Shown here piece by piece: positions 1 to 9,135 of a DNA stretch of 64,000 bases. The DNA comes from Streptomyces sp. NBC_00390 (GTDB lineage: Bacteria; Actinomycetota; Actinomycetes; Streptomycetales; Streptomycetaceae). The stretch's first letter is position 1, and each line of letters opens with the position of its first letter. Under the pieces are notes generated by a model. The model had not been told where the DNA came from. It did no database searches and saw only the letters and a program-made list of their open reading frames with translations. Where the stretch lies: positions 4,526,001 through 4,590,000 of the forward strand of contig NZ_CP107945.1 in NCBI RefSeq assembly GCF_036057275.1. Direction: 5' to 3'. A program made the translations under genes and the position numbers.

Positions 1-129
1 GGGCTGTCCGCCGGTGAGAAGCGGATGCTCGCCAAGGCGCGCCAGATCCTGGTGAGCGAGCTCGCCCTCGCGGAGAACACCAACGAGGACAAGGCCGAGG
101 CTCTCCTCGACGAGGTCCTCGCGTCCTGA
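1..129 (+). CDS. CarD family transcriptional regulator, C-terminal fragment
   Basis: The window opens inside this gene; 42 codons remain before the TGA at 127-129. The visible residues (GLSAGEKRMLAKARQ near the edge, then a helical acidic end closing LLDEVLAS) match the C-terminal helical domain of actinobacterial CarD proteins. CarD binds the RNA polymerase beta subunit and upstream promoter DNA to stabilise open complexes. In actinobacteria carD commonly sits directly before ispD and ispF, as here. The N-terminal RNA-polymerase-interaction domain is off the window, so the call rests on the tail plus context. Confidence 0.75.
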   Translation, partial: GLSAGEKRMLAKARQILVSELALAENTNEDKAEALLDEVLAS

Positions 130-344
130 CGCACAATTAATGCCGCGGTGCCCGCTGACATGCTGTGAAAAACCAGTCTGTCGCCGGGCGCTGCGGCACG
201 CTCATTTCTGATTGCCGTTACCTTCTGCTCACCGCACGCGCCGTGCCCGCCTCCACAGTCCGCACCGTGGATGCGTCAGGTCCGGGCGGCCGACGCAGAC
301 CGTAGTCACGGAAGGGTCCGGTCAAGGCGTCGCGCCCGGGCATT

Positions 345-374
345 CCCCCGACCTTCGGCCGGGGGTACCCCCAG
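345..374. repeat. REP-like GC-rich palindromic element in the carD-ispD gap
   Basis: A CCCCCG...CGGGGG dyad is followed by TACCCCC. It lies between the carD stop and the ispD start. Related elements (runs of C, a short dyad, runs of G, then ACCCCC) recur near 13,090-13,140 and 58,742-58,770, so this looks like a dispersed intergenic repeat and not an ispD-specific operator. Confidence 0.45.
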
Positions 375-421
375 GCCATACCCATGTCGGCCGAGGAAAC
401 AAACCTGCCGGAGTGCAACCG

Positions 422-1168
422 ATGTCAGACGAATCGCGCCAGTACCGCACCGCAGCCGTGATCCCGGCAGCCGGACGCGGTGTACGGCTCGGCCCCGGCG
501 CCCCCAAGGCGCTGCGCGCGCTGAACGGGACGCCGATGCTCATCCACGCAGTACGCGCCATGGCGGCATCCCGCGCCGTCTCCCTGGTCGTCGTGGTCGC
601 ACCCCCCGACGGCGCGCCCGAGGTGAAGCGGCTCCTCGACACCTACGCCCTGCCCGAGAGAACCGACTATCTGGTCGTGCCCGGCGGCGGCACCCGCCAG
701 GAGTCCGTACGCCTCGGCCTCGACGCGCTCCCCGAGGACATCGGCATCGTCCTCGTGCACGACGCCGCCCGCCCGCTGGTGCCCGTCGAAACAGTGGACG
801 CCGTCGTCCAGGCCGTACGTGACGGCGCTCCCGCCGTCGTGCCCGCCCTGCCGCTCGCGGACACCGTCAAGGAGATCGAGCCCGCCGCCCAGGGCGAACC
901 CGAGCCGGTCGTCTTCACCCCCGAACGGGCCCGGCTGCGCGCCGTGCAGACCCCGCAGGGCTTCGACCGCGACACGCTGATGCGCGCCCACGACACCGTC
1001 GCCGTCGCGGGCGAAGGCGCCACGGACGACGCGGGCATGGTCGAGCAGCTCGGCGAACCCGTGGTCGTCGTACCGGGCCACGAAGAGGCATTCAAGGTGA
1101 CCCGCCCGCTGGACCTGGTCCTGGCCGAGGCGGTCCTCGCACGCAGAAGGGCCAACGATGGCTTCTGA
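422..1168 (+). CDS. ispD: 2-C-methyl-D-erythritol 4-phosphate cytidylyltransferase
   Basis: IspD makes CDP-methylerythritol from MEP and CTP, the third step of the MEP isoprenoid pathway, in the cytosol. The 248-residue product has the N-terminal nucleotide-binding signature VIPAAGRGVRLG near residues 14-25, a VHDAARPL motif near residue 118 and an LRAVQTPQGF motif near 180, all typical of IspD. An in-frame extension reaches back to 212, but the ATG at 422 (MSDES) gives the usual length. The stop lies 11 nt inside ispF, so the two genes are translationally coupled. Confidence 0.95.
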   Translation: MSDESRQYRTAAVIPAAGRGVRLGPGAPKALRALNGTPMLIHAVRAMAASRAVSLVVVVAPPDGAPEVKRLLDTYALPERTDYLVVPGGGTRQESVRLGLDALPEDIGIVLVHDAARPLVPVETVDAVVQAVRDGAPAVVPALPLADTVKEIEPAAQGEPEPVVFTPERARLRAVQTPQGFDRDTLMRAHDTVAVAGEGATDDAGMVEQLGEPVVVVPGHEEAFKVTRPLDLVLAEAVLARRRANDGF

Positions 1169-1667
1169 GTCCCCGGACATCTCCCCGGGCATCCCGCTGG
1201 TCGGCATCGGCACCGATGTGCACGCCTTCGAGCAGGGCCGCGAACTGTGGTGCGCGGGCCTCAAATGGGAGGACAACGACGGCTGGGGCCTCGCCGGACA
1301 CTCCGACGGTGACGTCGCAGCGCACGCCGCCTGCGACGCTCTCTTCTCCGCCGCCGGCGTCGGCGACCTCGGCGCCCACTTCGGCACCTCCCGGCCCGAG
1401 TGGTCCGGCGCCTCCGGTGTGACGTTGCTCGCGGAGGCCGCCCGGATCGTGCGGGCGCAGGGATTCGAGATCGGCAATGTCTCCGTTCAGGTGATCGGCG
1501 TACGTCCCAAGATCGGCAAGCGGCGCGACGAGGCCCAGAAGGCACTCTCCGCGGCGATCGGCGCCCCGGTGGCCGTGTCGGGGACCACGACGGACGGCCT
1601 CGGACTGACCGGACGGGCCGAAGGACTGGCCGCGATCGCCACCGCCCTCGTCGTCCGGGCCCGCTGA
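1158..1667 (+). CDS. ispF: 2-C-methyl-D-erythritol 2,4-cyclodiphosphate synthase
   Basis: IspF cyclises CDP-ME 2-phosphate to MEcPP, two steps after IspD in the MEP pathway. The 169-residue protein carries the metal-binding GTDVHAF motif (Asp and His ligands) near residue 18, GHSDGDVAAHA near 49, the DLGAHF segment near 73 and the C-terminal TTTDGLGLTGRAEG motif. The ATG overlaps the end of ispD by 11 nt. Length and motifs are complete, with nothing unusual. Confidence 0.96.
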   Translation: MASESPDISPGIPLVGIGTDVHAFEQGRELWCAGLKWEDNDGWGLAGHSDGDVAAHAACDALFSAAGVGDLGAHFGTSRPEWSGASGVTLLAEAARIVRAQGFEIGNVSVQVIGVRPKIGKRRDEAQKALSAAIGAPVAVSGTTTDGLGLTGRAEGLAAIATALVVRAR

Positions 1668-1797
1668 CGTCCGCGCCGCGCCACCGCGCTCGAGGTACGG
1701 CCGAAAACCGGCTCAGGCCCGCTCGGCGGGCGCTGCAGCGCCACATGAATGTCAACCGAACCCCGGAAGGGGGCGCGGGGCACTGCTATAGGGCCAC

Positions 1798-1803
1798 TAC
1801 CCT
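1798..1803 (+). promoter_or_regulatory. Putative -10 element (TACCCT) for leaderless cysS
   Basis: TACCCT fits the TANNNT -10 pattern and ends 6 nt before the cysS GTG at 1810. Transcription would therefore start on the start codon. No Shine-Dalgarno sequence precedes the GTG, which agrees with a leaderless transcript. No clear -35 is visible. Confidence 0.45.
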
Positions 1804-1809
1804 TGATGC

Positions 1810-3210
1810 GTGACTATTCGCCTGTACGACACCAGCGCCCGGCAGATCCGTGACTTCACCCCGCTTCTGCCGGGTTGTGTCTCGATCTACCTGTGCGGCG
1901 CCACGGTGCAGGCCGCCCCGCACATCGGGCACATCCGGTCCGGCCTGAACTTCGACATCATGCGCCGCTGGTTCGAGTACCGCGGCTACGACGTGACGTT
2001 CGTGCGCAATGTGACCGACATCGACGACAAGATCATCGCCAAGGCGGCCGAACAGGGCCGCCCCTGGTGGTCCATCGGCTACGAGAACGAGCGTGCCTTC
2101 AACGACGGCTACACCGCTCTCGGCTGCCTGCCGCCCACCTACGAGCCGCGCGCCACCGGCCACATCACCGAGATGGTCGAGATGATGCGCGGCCTGATCG
2201 AGCGCGGCCACGCCTACGAGGCCGACGGCAACGTCTACTTCGACGTGCGCTCCTTCCCCGGCTATCTCCAGCTGTCCAACCAGGACATCGACGACCTGCG
2301 CCAGCCGTCCGGCGAGGGCGAGACCGGCAAGCGCGACCCGCGGGACTTCGCCATGTGGAAGGCGGAGAAGCCGGGTGAGCCGTCGTGGGAGACTCCCTGG
2401 GGACGGGGGCGCCCTGGCTGGCACCTGGAGTGCTCGGCGATGGCCCACAAGTACCTGGGCGCCGCCTTCGACATCCACGGCGGCGGAATCGACCTGATCT
2501 TCCCGCACCACGAGAACGAGATCGCCCAGGCCAAGGCGTTTGGCGACGACTTCTCCACGTACTGGGTGCACAACGCCTGGGTGACGATCGCCGGCGAGAA
2601 GATGGCCAAGTCGCTCGGCAACTCGGTGCTCGTCAGCGAAATGGTCAAGCAGTGGCGGCCGATCGTGCTGCGGTACTACCTCGGCACCCCGCACTACCGC
2701 TCCATGATCGAATACAGCGAAGAGGCGCTGCGCGAGGCCGAGTCCGCGTTCGCGCGCATCGAGGGCTTCGTCCAGCGAGTCATCGAGAAGGCGGGGGGCG
2801 TCGTCGAGCCCGCCGTCGAAGTGCCGCCGGCCTTCGCCGATGCCATGGACGACGACCTCGGCGTGCCGCAGGCGCTCGCCATCATCCACACCACGGTCCG
2901 GCAGGGGAACTCGGCGCTCGCCGCCGACGACAAGGAAGCCGCCGTCGCCCGGCTCGCCGAGGTCCGCGCCATGCTCGGCGTCCTCGGACTCGACCCGCTC
3001 GACCCGCAGTGGGCCGGCGAGACCGACCGCGGCGAGGACCTCCACGGCGTCGTCGACACGCTCGTACGGCTGGTGCTTCAGCAGCGCGAGTCCGCCCGTA
3101 CCCGCAAGGACTGGGCCACGGCGGACGCCATCCGCGACCAGCTCAACCAGTCAGGGCTCGTCGTCGAAGACGGCCCGGACGGTCCGCGCTGGACACTCGG
3201 ACCCCGCTGA
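1810..3210 (+). CDS. cysS: Cysteinyl-tRNA synthetase
   Basis: Class I aminoacyl-tRNA synthetase that charges tRNA-Cys. The 466-residue product has a zinc-binding cysteine in YLCGATVQ, the HIGH motif as PHIGHIRSG near residue 37, the GWHLECSAM zinc region near 200 and the KMSKS motif as KMAKS near 265. Start is GTG, apparently leaderless. Length is normal for CysS rather than the shorter mycothiol ligase MshC. A strong hairpin follows the stop. Confidence 0.96.
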   Translation: MTIRLYDTSARQIRDFTPLLPGCVSIYLCGATVQAAPHIGHIRSGLNFDIMRRWFEYRGYDVTFVRNVTDIDDKIIAKAAEQGRPWWSIGYENERAFNDGYTALGCLPPTYEPRATGHITEMVEMMRGLIERGHAYEADGNVYFDVRSFPGYLQLSNQDIDDLRQPSGEGETGKRDPRDFAMWKAEKPGEPSWETPWGRGRPGWHLECSAMAHKYLGAAFDIHGGGIDLIFPHHENEIAQAKAFGDDFSTYWVHNAWVTIAGEKMAKSLGNSVLVSEMVKQWRPIVLRYYLGTPHYRSMIEYSEEALREAESAFARIEGFVQRVIEKAGGVVEPAVEVPPAFADAMDDDLGVPQALAIIHTTVRQGNSALAADDKEAAVARLAEVRAMLGVLGLDPLDPQWAGETDRGEDLHGVVDTLVRLVLQQRESARTRKDWATADAIRDQLNQSGLVVEDGPDGPRWTLGPR

Positions 3211-3220
3211 CCAGCCACAA

Positions 3221-3248
3221 TGTGCCGCCCGGCCTCCCGGGCGGCACA
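3221..3248 (+). terminator. Hairpin terminator after cysS
   Basis: A 12-bp perfect stem (TGTGCCGCCCGG and its complement) with a CCTC loop is followed by CTTTCTT. It starts 10 nt after the cysS stop and separates cysS from rlmB. Confidence 0.7.
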
Positions 3249-3294
3249 CTTTCTTACGTACGTACGCATTCGAAGCTTCAGGAAACAGGTAGTC

Positions 3295-4248
3295 ATGGCC
3301 GGGAACAGCCAGCGCAGGAACCGCCGCACGTCCAACAAGAAGGGCGCGCAGGTCGGCAGCGGTGGCCAGCGACGCCGCGGCCTGGAGGGCAAGGGCCCGA
3401 CACCGCCCGCCTCCGCCCGTAAGGGGCACAAGAAGAACCGGATCGCGAACGCCCAGGCCAAGAAGACCGCCGCACGCCGTCCGGTCGCCCGCCGTGGCGG
3501 CAAGGGCACCTCCGAGATGGTCGTCGGCCGCAACCCCGTCTTCGAGGCGCTGCGCGACGGCGTGCCCGCCTCCACGCTCTACGTCCAGCAGTTCATCGAC
3601 AACGACGAGCGTGTGCGCGAGGCGCTCCAGCTCGCCACCGGCCGCGGCAACATCAACATCATGGAGGCGCCGCGCCCCGAGCTCGACCGGATGACGAACG
3701 GGCTCAACCACCAGGGCCTGGTGCTCCAGGTCCCGCCGTACGAGTACGCGCACCCCGAGGACCTGGCCGCCGCCGCCTTCGACGACGGCGAGGACCCGCT
3801 GATCGTCGCCCTCGACGGCGTCACCGACCCGCGCAACCTCGGCGCCGTCGTCCGCTCCGTCTCCGCCTTCGGCGGCCACGGCGTCGTCGTCCCCGAGCGC
3901 CGCGCGGCCGGCATGACCGCGGGCGCCTGGAAGACCTCCGCCGGCACGGCCGCCCGTACGCCGGTCGCGCGGGCCACCAATCTGACCCGCGCCCTGGAGT
4001 CGTACCAGAAGGCGGGCCTGACCGTCGTCGGACTCGCCGCCGACGGCGACGCGGAGGTCGGCGACCTCGAAGCGCTCGGCGGCCCCGTCGTCATCGTCGT
4101 CGGCAGCGAGGGCAAGGGCCTGTCGCGTCTGGTCGGCGAGACCTGCGACTTCCTGGTCCGCATCCCGATGCCCGGCGGCGCCGAGTCCCTCAACGCGGGC
4201 GTCGCCGCCGGCGTGGTGCTCTACGAGGCGGCCAAGCGCCGCGGCTGA
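3295..4248 (+). CDS. rlmB: 23S rRNA (guanosine-2'-O-)-methyltransferase, RlmB/SpoU family
   Basis: Methylates the 2'-OH of a guanosine (G2251 in E. coli numbering) in the 23S rRNA peptidyl-transferase region. The 317-residue protein begins with a basic, disordered tail of about 75 residues (MAGNSQRRNRRTSNKKG...), then a substrate-binding domain from VVGRNPVFEAL, then the SPOUT knot with LDGVTDPRNLGAVVRS and the terminal PMPGGAESLNAGVAAG motif. The ATG at 3295 follows AGGAAACAGG; an in-frame extension from 3220 lies over the cysS terminator and was discarded. Confidence 0.92.
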   Translation: MAGNSQRRNRRTSNKKGAQVGSGGQRRRGLEGKGPTPPASARKGHKKNRIANAQAKKTAARRPVARRGGKGTSEMVVGRNPVFEALRDGVPASTLYVQQFIDNDERVREALQLATGRGNINIMEAPRPELDRMTNGLNHQGLVLQVPPYEYAHPEDLAAAAFDDGEDPLIVALDGVTDPRNLGAVVRSVSAFGGHGVVVPERRAAGMTAGAWKTSAGTAARTPVARATNLTRALESYQKAGLTVVGLAADGDAEVGDLEALGGPVVIVVGSEGKGLSRLVGETCDFLVRIPMPGGAESLNAGVAAGVVLYEAAKRRG

Positions 4249-4359
4249 CGCCCTGGATGACCGGACCGGGGCAGAAAACGGCCGAATCGGATCGCTTGAC
4301 GGGTCTCGGACAGATCGGGCCCGTCACGGCCGTGCCCTAAGTACACATCACTCGGTTAG

Positions 4360-6063
4360 ATGAGTGTGGACACCAGAACGCCCCGGTCCGGGTTCGACGA
4401 GCAGCCTGCGCTGAGCATGGTCAAGGTGCACTGCGATCCCGCGCAGGTCATCGTGAACCACGTCAGCTTCCGGGTGCAGCTCGCCCGGAAGCAGCGCCCC
4501 GCACCCGTCACCGCACGCCTCGGCTCCCTCGCCGGAGCAGGCCCGGGCGCACGGCGCAGGGCACCCGTCGTATGGAGCGGCAGGTCGGCCCCGGGGGACT
4601 CCGGCGCGACCGGCCTGATCCAGGCCGTACGCAACTCCACCCTGTCACACGACACCTTCAACACGGGCGCGACGCAGGTCATGCCGCGGATCGACCTCGA
4701 CGACGAGACCGTGCAGACCCTCGAGCGGCCCGCGATCGACCACCCCGGCGGCCCCGGTCACCGCAACCGCCCGTTGCTGCCTCCGATGCGGCAGGCGGTC
4801 GGCGCCTACGACTCCTACCCCTCCGCCTCGCCCGACCCGTACCCCGCCGCCGACTTCAACGGCCCGAACGAGTCCCGCCCGAACGGCTCACGTCCGTACG
4901 ACTCACGCCCGTACGCCCCGCACCCGTACGCCTCCGGCCACACACAGGACCAGGAGCCCTACGAGGAAGAGGAGTTCGAGGTCCAGCGCCCGCAAGGCGC
5001 CCCACCCCGCTTCGGCGCCGACACCGTACGGCACGCCTACTACCCCGGCCGCCGCATGAACCTCGGCGTCGTACTGCTGCCGCTGCGCGTGTTCCTCGGC
5101 TTCATCTCCATCTGCGCCGGCATGGGCAAACTCTGCGACCCCGTCTACTTCGAGGGCGGTGAACGCGGCTCGATGGTCAAGTGGCTCCACTCGCTCCACC
5201 CCTGGGGCCTCGCCGAACCACTGCGCGACTTCGCCCTCTCCCACCCCGTCGGCGCGGGCCTGAGCGTCGCCTTCCTCCAGATCGTCGTCGGCGTCCTCAC
5301 CGTCCTCGGCCTGTGGCAGCGCGCCGCCGCCGTCGTCGGCGCCCTGCTGTCCGCCGCGCTCATCCTGACCGTCACCTGGCGGACCGTCCCCGTCTACGAC
5401 GCGCCCGACATCATCTTCCTCGCCGCCTGGTCCCCGCTGATCATCGCGGGCGCACCCGTCTACTCCGTGGACGGCCGCCTCGCCGGCGAAGCCTGGCGCA
5501 CCCTCGGCCCCCGCTCCGAACTGTGGGACCTGCGACGCCGCGTCCTGATCCGCGGCAGCCTGGTCGCCGCCGTGGTCGTCGGCCTCACCATGCTCGTCGG
5601 CTCCATGCTCGGCGGCGCCGTACGCTCCACCGAGATGGTCACCGTGCCGGGACCCGGCCAGGACCCGACCAACCACCTGCCCGGATCGCCGCTCGCGCAG
5701 GAGTCCGCAGAGCGCAGGCGCAGCTCCTCGGGCACCCGCACGGACAGGCCGGCGCCGTCCACGAGCGGCTCCGCCACACCCGAGGCCGAGAAGTCCACGC
5801 CCGCCAAGGACACCGTCCGTGAGACCGGCCGGGTCGGCGAAGCGCCCAGCCAGACACAGGGCACCGGCCGACAGCCGCCCACCGGCTCCCAGCCGGCCCC
5901 GCCGCCGTCCAGCAGCTCCGGGCCCACCTCGAGCGGCGGCACCGGCACAGGCGGCGGCAGCACCGGCGGGGGCTCCACCGGCGGCTCAGGCGGCTCGGGA
6001 GGCGGGTCCGGCGGCAGCGGCGGCTCGTCCGGCGGGCAGGTCATCGGCGGCCTGCTGGGCTGA
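4360..6063 (+). CDS. DoxX-family membrane protein with long disordered tails
   Basis: A 567-residue protein. A Pro/Tyr-rich cytoplasmic region of about 225 residues with repeated R-P-Y-D/A motifs precedes a four-helix DoxX-type membrane domain (about residues 230-370, with FLGFISICAGMGKLCDP and a later VYSVDGRL). One more membrane segment (VAAVVVGLTMLVGSML) and a roughly 140-residue Ser/Thr/Pro then Gly-Ser-rich tail follow. DoxX domains are linked to thiol and quinone redox chemistry, but no catalytic residues are identifiable and the role is unknown. The ATG at 4360 has no Shine-Dalgarno. The tail ends next to a strong bidirectional terminator. Confidence 0.8.
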   Translation: MSVDTRTPRSGFDEQPALSMVKVHCDPAQVIVNHVSFRVQLARKQRPAPVTARLGSLAGAGPGARRRAPVVWSGRSAPGDSGATGLIQAVRNSTLSHDTFNTGATQVMPRIDLDDETVQTLERPAIDHPGGPGHRNRPLLPPMRQAVGAYDSYPSASPDPYPAADFNGPNESRPNGSRPYDSRPYAPHPYASGHTQDQEPYEEEEFEVQRPQGAPPRFGADTVRHAYYPGRRMNLGVVLLPLRVFLGFISICAGMGKLCDPVYFEGGERGSMVKWLHSLHPWGLAEPLRDFALSHPVGAGLSVAFLQIVVGVLTVLGLWQRAAAVVGALLSAALILTVTWRTVPVYDAPDIIFLAAWSPLIIAGAPVYSVDGRLAGEAWRTLGPRSELWDLRRRVLIRGSLVAAVVVGLTMLVGSMLGGAVRSTEMVTVPGPGQDPTNHLPGSPLAQESAERRRSSSGTRTDRPAPSTSGSATPEAEKSTPAKDTVRETGRVGEAPSQTQGTGRQPPTGSQPAPPPSSSSGPTSSGGTGTGGGSTGGGSTGGSGGSGGGSGGSGGSSGGQVIGGLLG

Positions 6064-6107
6064 GCAGCGCGGCCCACGCGATCACGAAGATGACGCAGAT
6101 GACGCAA

Positions 6108-6142
6108 GAGGGCGGTCACCGGATGTCCCGGTGACCGCCCTC
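6108..6142. terminator. Bidirectional hairpin terminator
   Basis: A perfect 15-bp stem (GAGGGCGGTCACCGG) with an ATGTC loop lies between two convergent genes, the DoxX-like gene and the nucleotidyltransferase. It can end transcription from both sides. Confidence 0.75.
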
Positions 6143-6158
6143 GTCCGTGCCATCGACC

Positions 6159-6881
6159 TCAACGCACCTGAGAAGCAAGCTCCTTGGCGGCCTCGGTCAG
6201 ATCCTTCGCCGTGTCGATCGCCCGCCAGTACGCCCCCTGCGGCAGCGGAAAGCCCGCCAGCTGCCGCTCACGCGCCAGATGCGGGAACGTGGTGCGCTCA
6301 TGGTCACCGACGTCCGGCAGCAGCTCGACGAACGCCGCCGAGAACACGTACACACCCGCGTTGATCAGATAGGGCGACGGCGGGGACTCGATGAAGTCCG
6401 TGATGTGCCCGAAAGCGTCCGTCTCCACGGCACCCCACGGGATACGCGGACGGGCCAGCGCCAGCGTCGCGACGGCATCCCGCTCCGTATGGAACGCGGC
6501 CATCTCGCGCAACGAGAAGCGCGTCCAGATGTCGCCGTTGGTGGCGTACCAGGGCTGGTCGGGATGTGGCAGACGGGCCGCGGCGTACTTCAGGCCGCCA
6601 CCGCGGCCCAGCGGCTCGGTCTCCACGACCGTCGTGACGCGCAGCGGGAGTTCGGCGTTCTCCAGCCACTCCTGGAGAACCTCGGCGAGATGACCGCAGG
6701 ACACGACGGCGTCCGTGACGCCCTCGGCGGCGAGCCAGGCCAGCTGATGCCCGATGATCGGGGTCCCCGTACCCGGGATCTCCACCATCGGCTTGGGGCG
6801 GTCGTCGGTGTACGGGCGAAGCCGCGAGCCCTGGCCGCCGGCCAGGACCACGGCCTGCGTCGGATACGTAGGCGTTTGCAT
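6159..6881 (-). CDS. NDP-sugar pyrophosphorylase-type nucleotidyltransferase
   Basis: A 240-residue protein of the RmlA/ManC-like nucleotidyltransferase family, which makes NDP-sugars from sugar 1-phosphates. It has the N-terminal signature VVLAGGQGSRLRPYTDDRPK (residues 11-30), PMVEIPG, the ETEPLGRGGGLKYA motif near 88 and an NGDIW metal motif near 115. There is no C-terminal hexapeptide or acyltransferase domain, so it is a minimal enzyme; the substrate cannot be read from sequence. TAGGGT sits 7 nt before the ATG, suggesting a leaderless transcript. A GTG nine bases upstream is an alternative start. Confidence 0.85.
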   Translation of the reverse strand: MQTPTYPTQAVVLAGGQGSRLRPYTDDRPKPMVEIPGTGTPIIGHQLAWLAAEGVTDAVVSCGHLAEVLQEWLENAELPLRVTTVVETEPLGRGGGLKYAAARLPHPDQPWYATNGDIWTRFSLREMAAFHTERDAVATLALARPRIPWGAVETDAFGHITDFIESPPSPYLINAGVYVFSAAFVELLPDVGDHERTTFPHLARERQLAGFPLPQGAYWRAIDTAKDLTEAAKELASQVR

Positions 6882-6981
6882 GCCGTGCACCCTATGCGGC
6901 GCGCGGAACGCGGCGCAGACCGGACCCGCGTCGGCGGACCCGGTCCGGGAATCGGCGTCGAAAAGCGGCGCTCCGCGGGCG

Positions 6982-7404
6982 TCAGCTGCCCTGCGCCTGC
7001 TGCGCCACTCCGTAGGCGAAGGAGGTGTCGCACACGGGCCTGGAGAAGGACTGGGCGCGTGTGGGGCCGTAACGGTCCACGGCGGCCCGGCCGAGGGCGC
7101 GCGCGATCGACATGCAGTGCTTGGCGAGCGACGGACGCGCCTCGACCTCGCGCTGGAGCCGGGTGAGCGCGGTGCCGGGGTCCTTCGCCTGCAGCTCGGT
7201 GAGCAGCCGGTCGCGCAGAACGTCCTGCGGAGCACGGGACTTGGCGCGTACCGACACGTCCTGGGAGGAGGCGGTGAGCATCTGCGACTGGGGCGCCGTG
7301 CCTGCCCACGGGACGCTGGTGACCGCGAGGGTTCCGGAGAGCACCAGGACAACGGGCAGAACGAGGGCGAGAGTGCGGCCGATTCGGCGTGCTGAGTGGG
7401 TCAC
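6982..7404 (-). CDS. Small secreted protein, conserved hypothetical
   Basis: A 140-residue protein with a clear Sec signal peptide: MTHSARRIGRT, then a hydrophobic LALVLPVVLVLSGTLAVTS stretch. The mature part is mostly helical, with Leu/Arg-rich repeats and two cysteines (KHCMSIARAL and SRPVCDTSF) that could form one disulfide. No enzyme motif is visible and I do not recognise a function. It lies about 100 nt upstream of the nucleotidyltransferase on the same strand. Confidence 0.65.
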   Translation of the reverse strand: MTHSARRIGRTLALVLPVVLVLSGTLAVTSVPWAGTAPQSQMLTASSQDVSVRAKSRAPQDVLRDRLLTELQAKDPGTALTRLQREVEARPSLAKHCMSIARALGRAAVDRYGPTRAQSFSRPVCDTSFAYGVAQQAQGS

Positions 7405-7557
7405 GCGAGTGAGCGTAGCGGGGAGTGATGATTTGGCGACATTTAGTCACTCACGTGGGGGATGGTTCGACGATTCTTTTCGAATTACGTGTTGACGACC
7501 TGGGGTGAAATGCCGGAACTGTGCTGATCCGACAGGGTATTTGTCGGCATGAAGGAA

Positions 7558-7593
7558 AAGCCGGACCTCGCACCGCGGTGCAAGGTCCGGCTT
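7558..7593. terminator. Hairpin terminator after msiK
   Basis: An 11-bp stem (AAGCCGGACCT) plus an inner GCAC/GTGC stem around a CGCG loop. It lies 48 nt beyond the msiK stop and can serve as a terminator on the minus strand. Confidence 0.65.
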
Positions 7594-7640
7594 CTCTCTG
7601 CCGGTTGGTCAGTCACCGAACCGCTCGGTCACCGAACTGC

Positions 7641-8777
<1,137 letters not shown>

Positions 8778-8833
8778 GCTGATGTATCTCCTTCACCGGC
8801 AGGAACGTGCCGGACGATCCGAGTAAAGGATGG

Positions 8834-8849
8834 ATGGGTCTAGTCCACC
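8834..8849. promoter_or_regulatory. DasR-responsive element (dre) upstream of msiK
   Basis: ATGGGTCTAGTCCACC agrees with the dre consensus AGTGGTCTAGACCACT at 12 of 16 positions and keeps the TCTAG core. It lies 57-72 nt before the msiK start. DasR is the GntR-family GlcNAc-responsive repressor of Streptomyces. The related boxes at 28,916 and 30,045 in this window support the reading. Confidence 0.7.
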
Positions 8850-8958
8850 GGAGCGGACCTCCCGTGACGCTACCTGGCGATGTCGGATCTGTCAGCAGTC
8901 CATGGGCGACGAAATTCTCGAACGCGGCAGCGCGGGGGTTGGTTACACTGCAACCGCT

Positions 8959-9035
8959 GCCTCCTTAGCTCAGCTGGCCAGAGCACCGCTCTTGTAAAGC
9001 GGGGGTCGTCGGTTCGAACCCGACAGGGGGCTCCA
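8959..9035 (+). tRNA. tRNA-Thr (anticodon TGT), CCA encoded
   Basis: A full cloverleaf. The seven-base acceptor stem GCCTCCT pairs with AGGGGGC (one T-G pair). The D arm contains TAGCTCAGCTGG. The anticodon stem is CCGCT/AGCGG with loop CTTGTAA (anticodon TGT, reading ACA), and the T arm is CGGTTCGAACCCG. The discriminator is T at 9032 and CCA is encoded at 9033-9035. A terminator with a T-run follows directly. Confidence 0.95.
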
Positions 9036-9037
9036 AT

Positions 9038-9064
9038 GCCCAGGACGGCCCGTCCGTCCTGGGC
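9038..9064 (+). terminator. tRNA-Thr terminator
   Basis: An 11-bp stem GCCCAGGACGG with a five-base loop and the following GTTTTC, starting three bases after the tRNA CCA. Confidence 0.8.
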
Positions 9065-9135
9065 GTTTTCACGCCGTCAGACCTGCCGACTCGGGTGCGA
9101 GCTCCCTCCGGCGGTAGTGCCACTCGTCCTCGTCG

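Noticed and set aside
212..421. N-terminal extension of IspD
   Set aside because: It would run through a REP-like element and the carD-ispD spacer; the ATG at 422 gives the normal IspD length.
1786..3045. A 419-codon open frame antisense to cysS
   Set aside because: It is a high-GC shadow of cysS with low-complexity composition and no ribosome-binding site.
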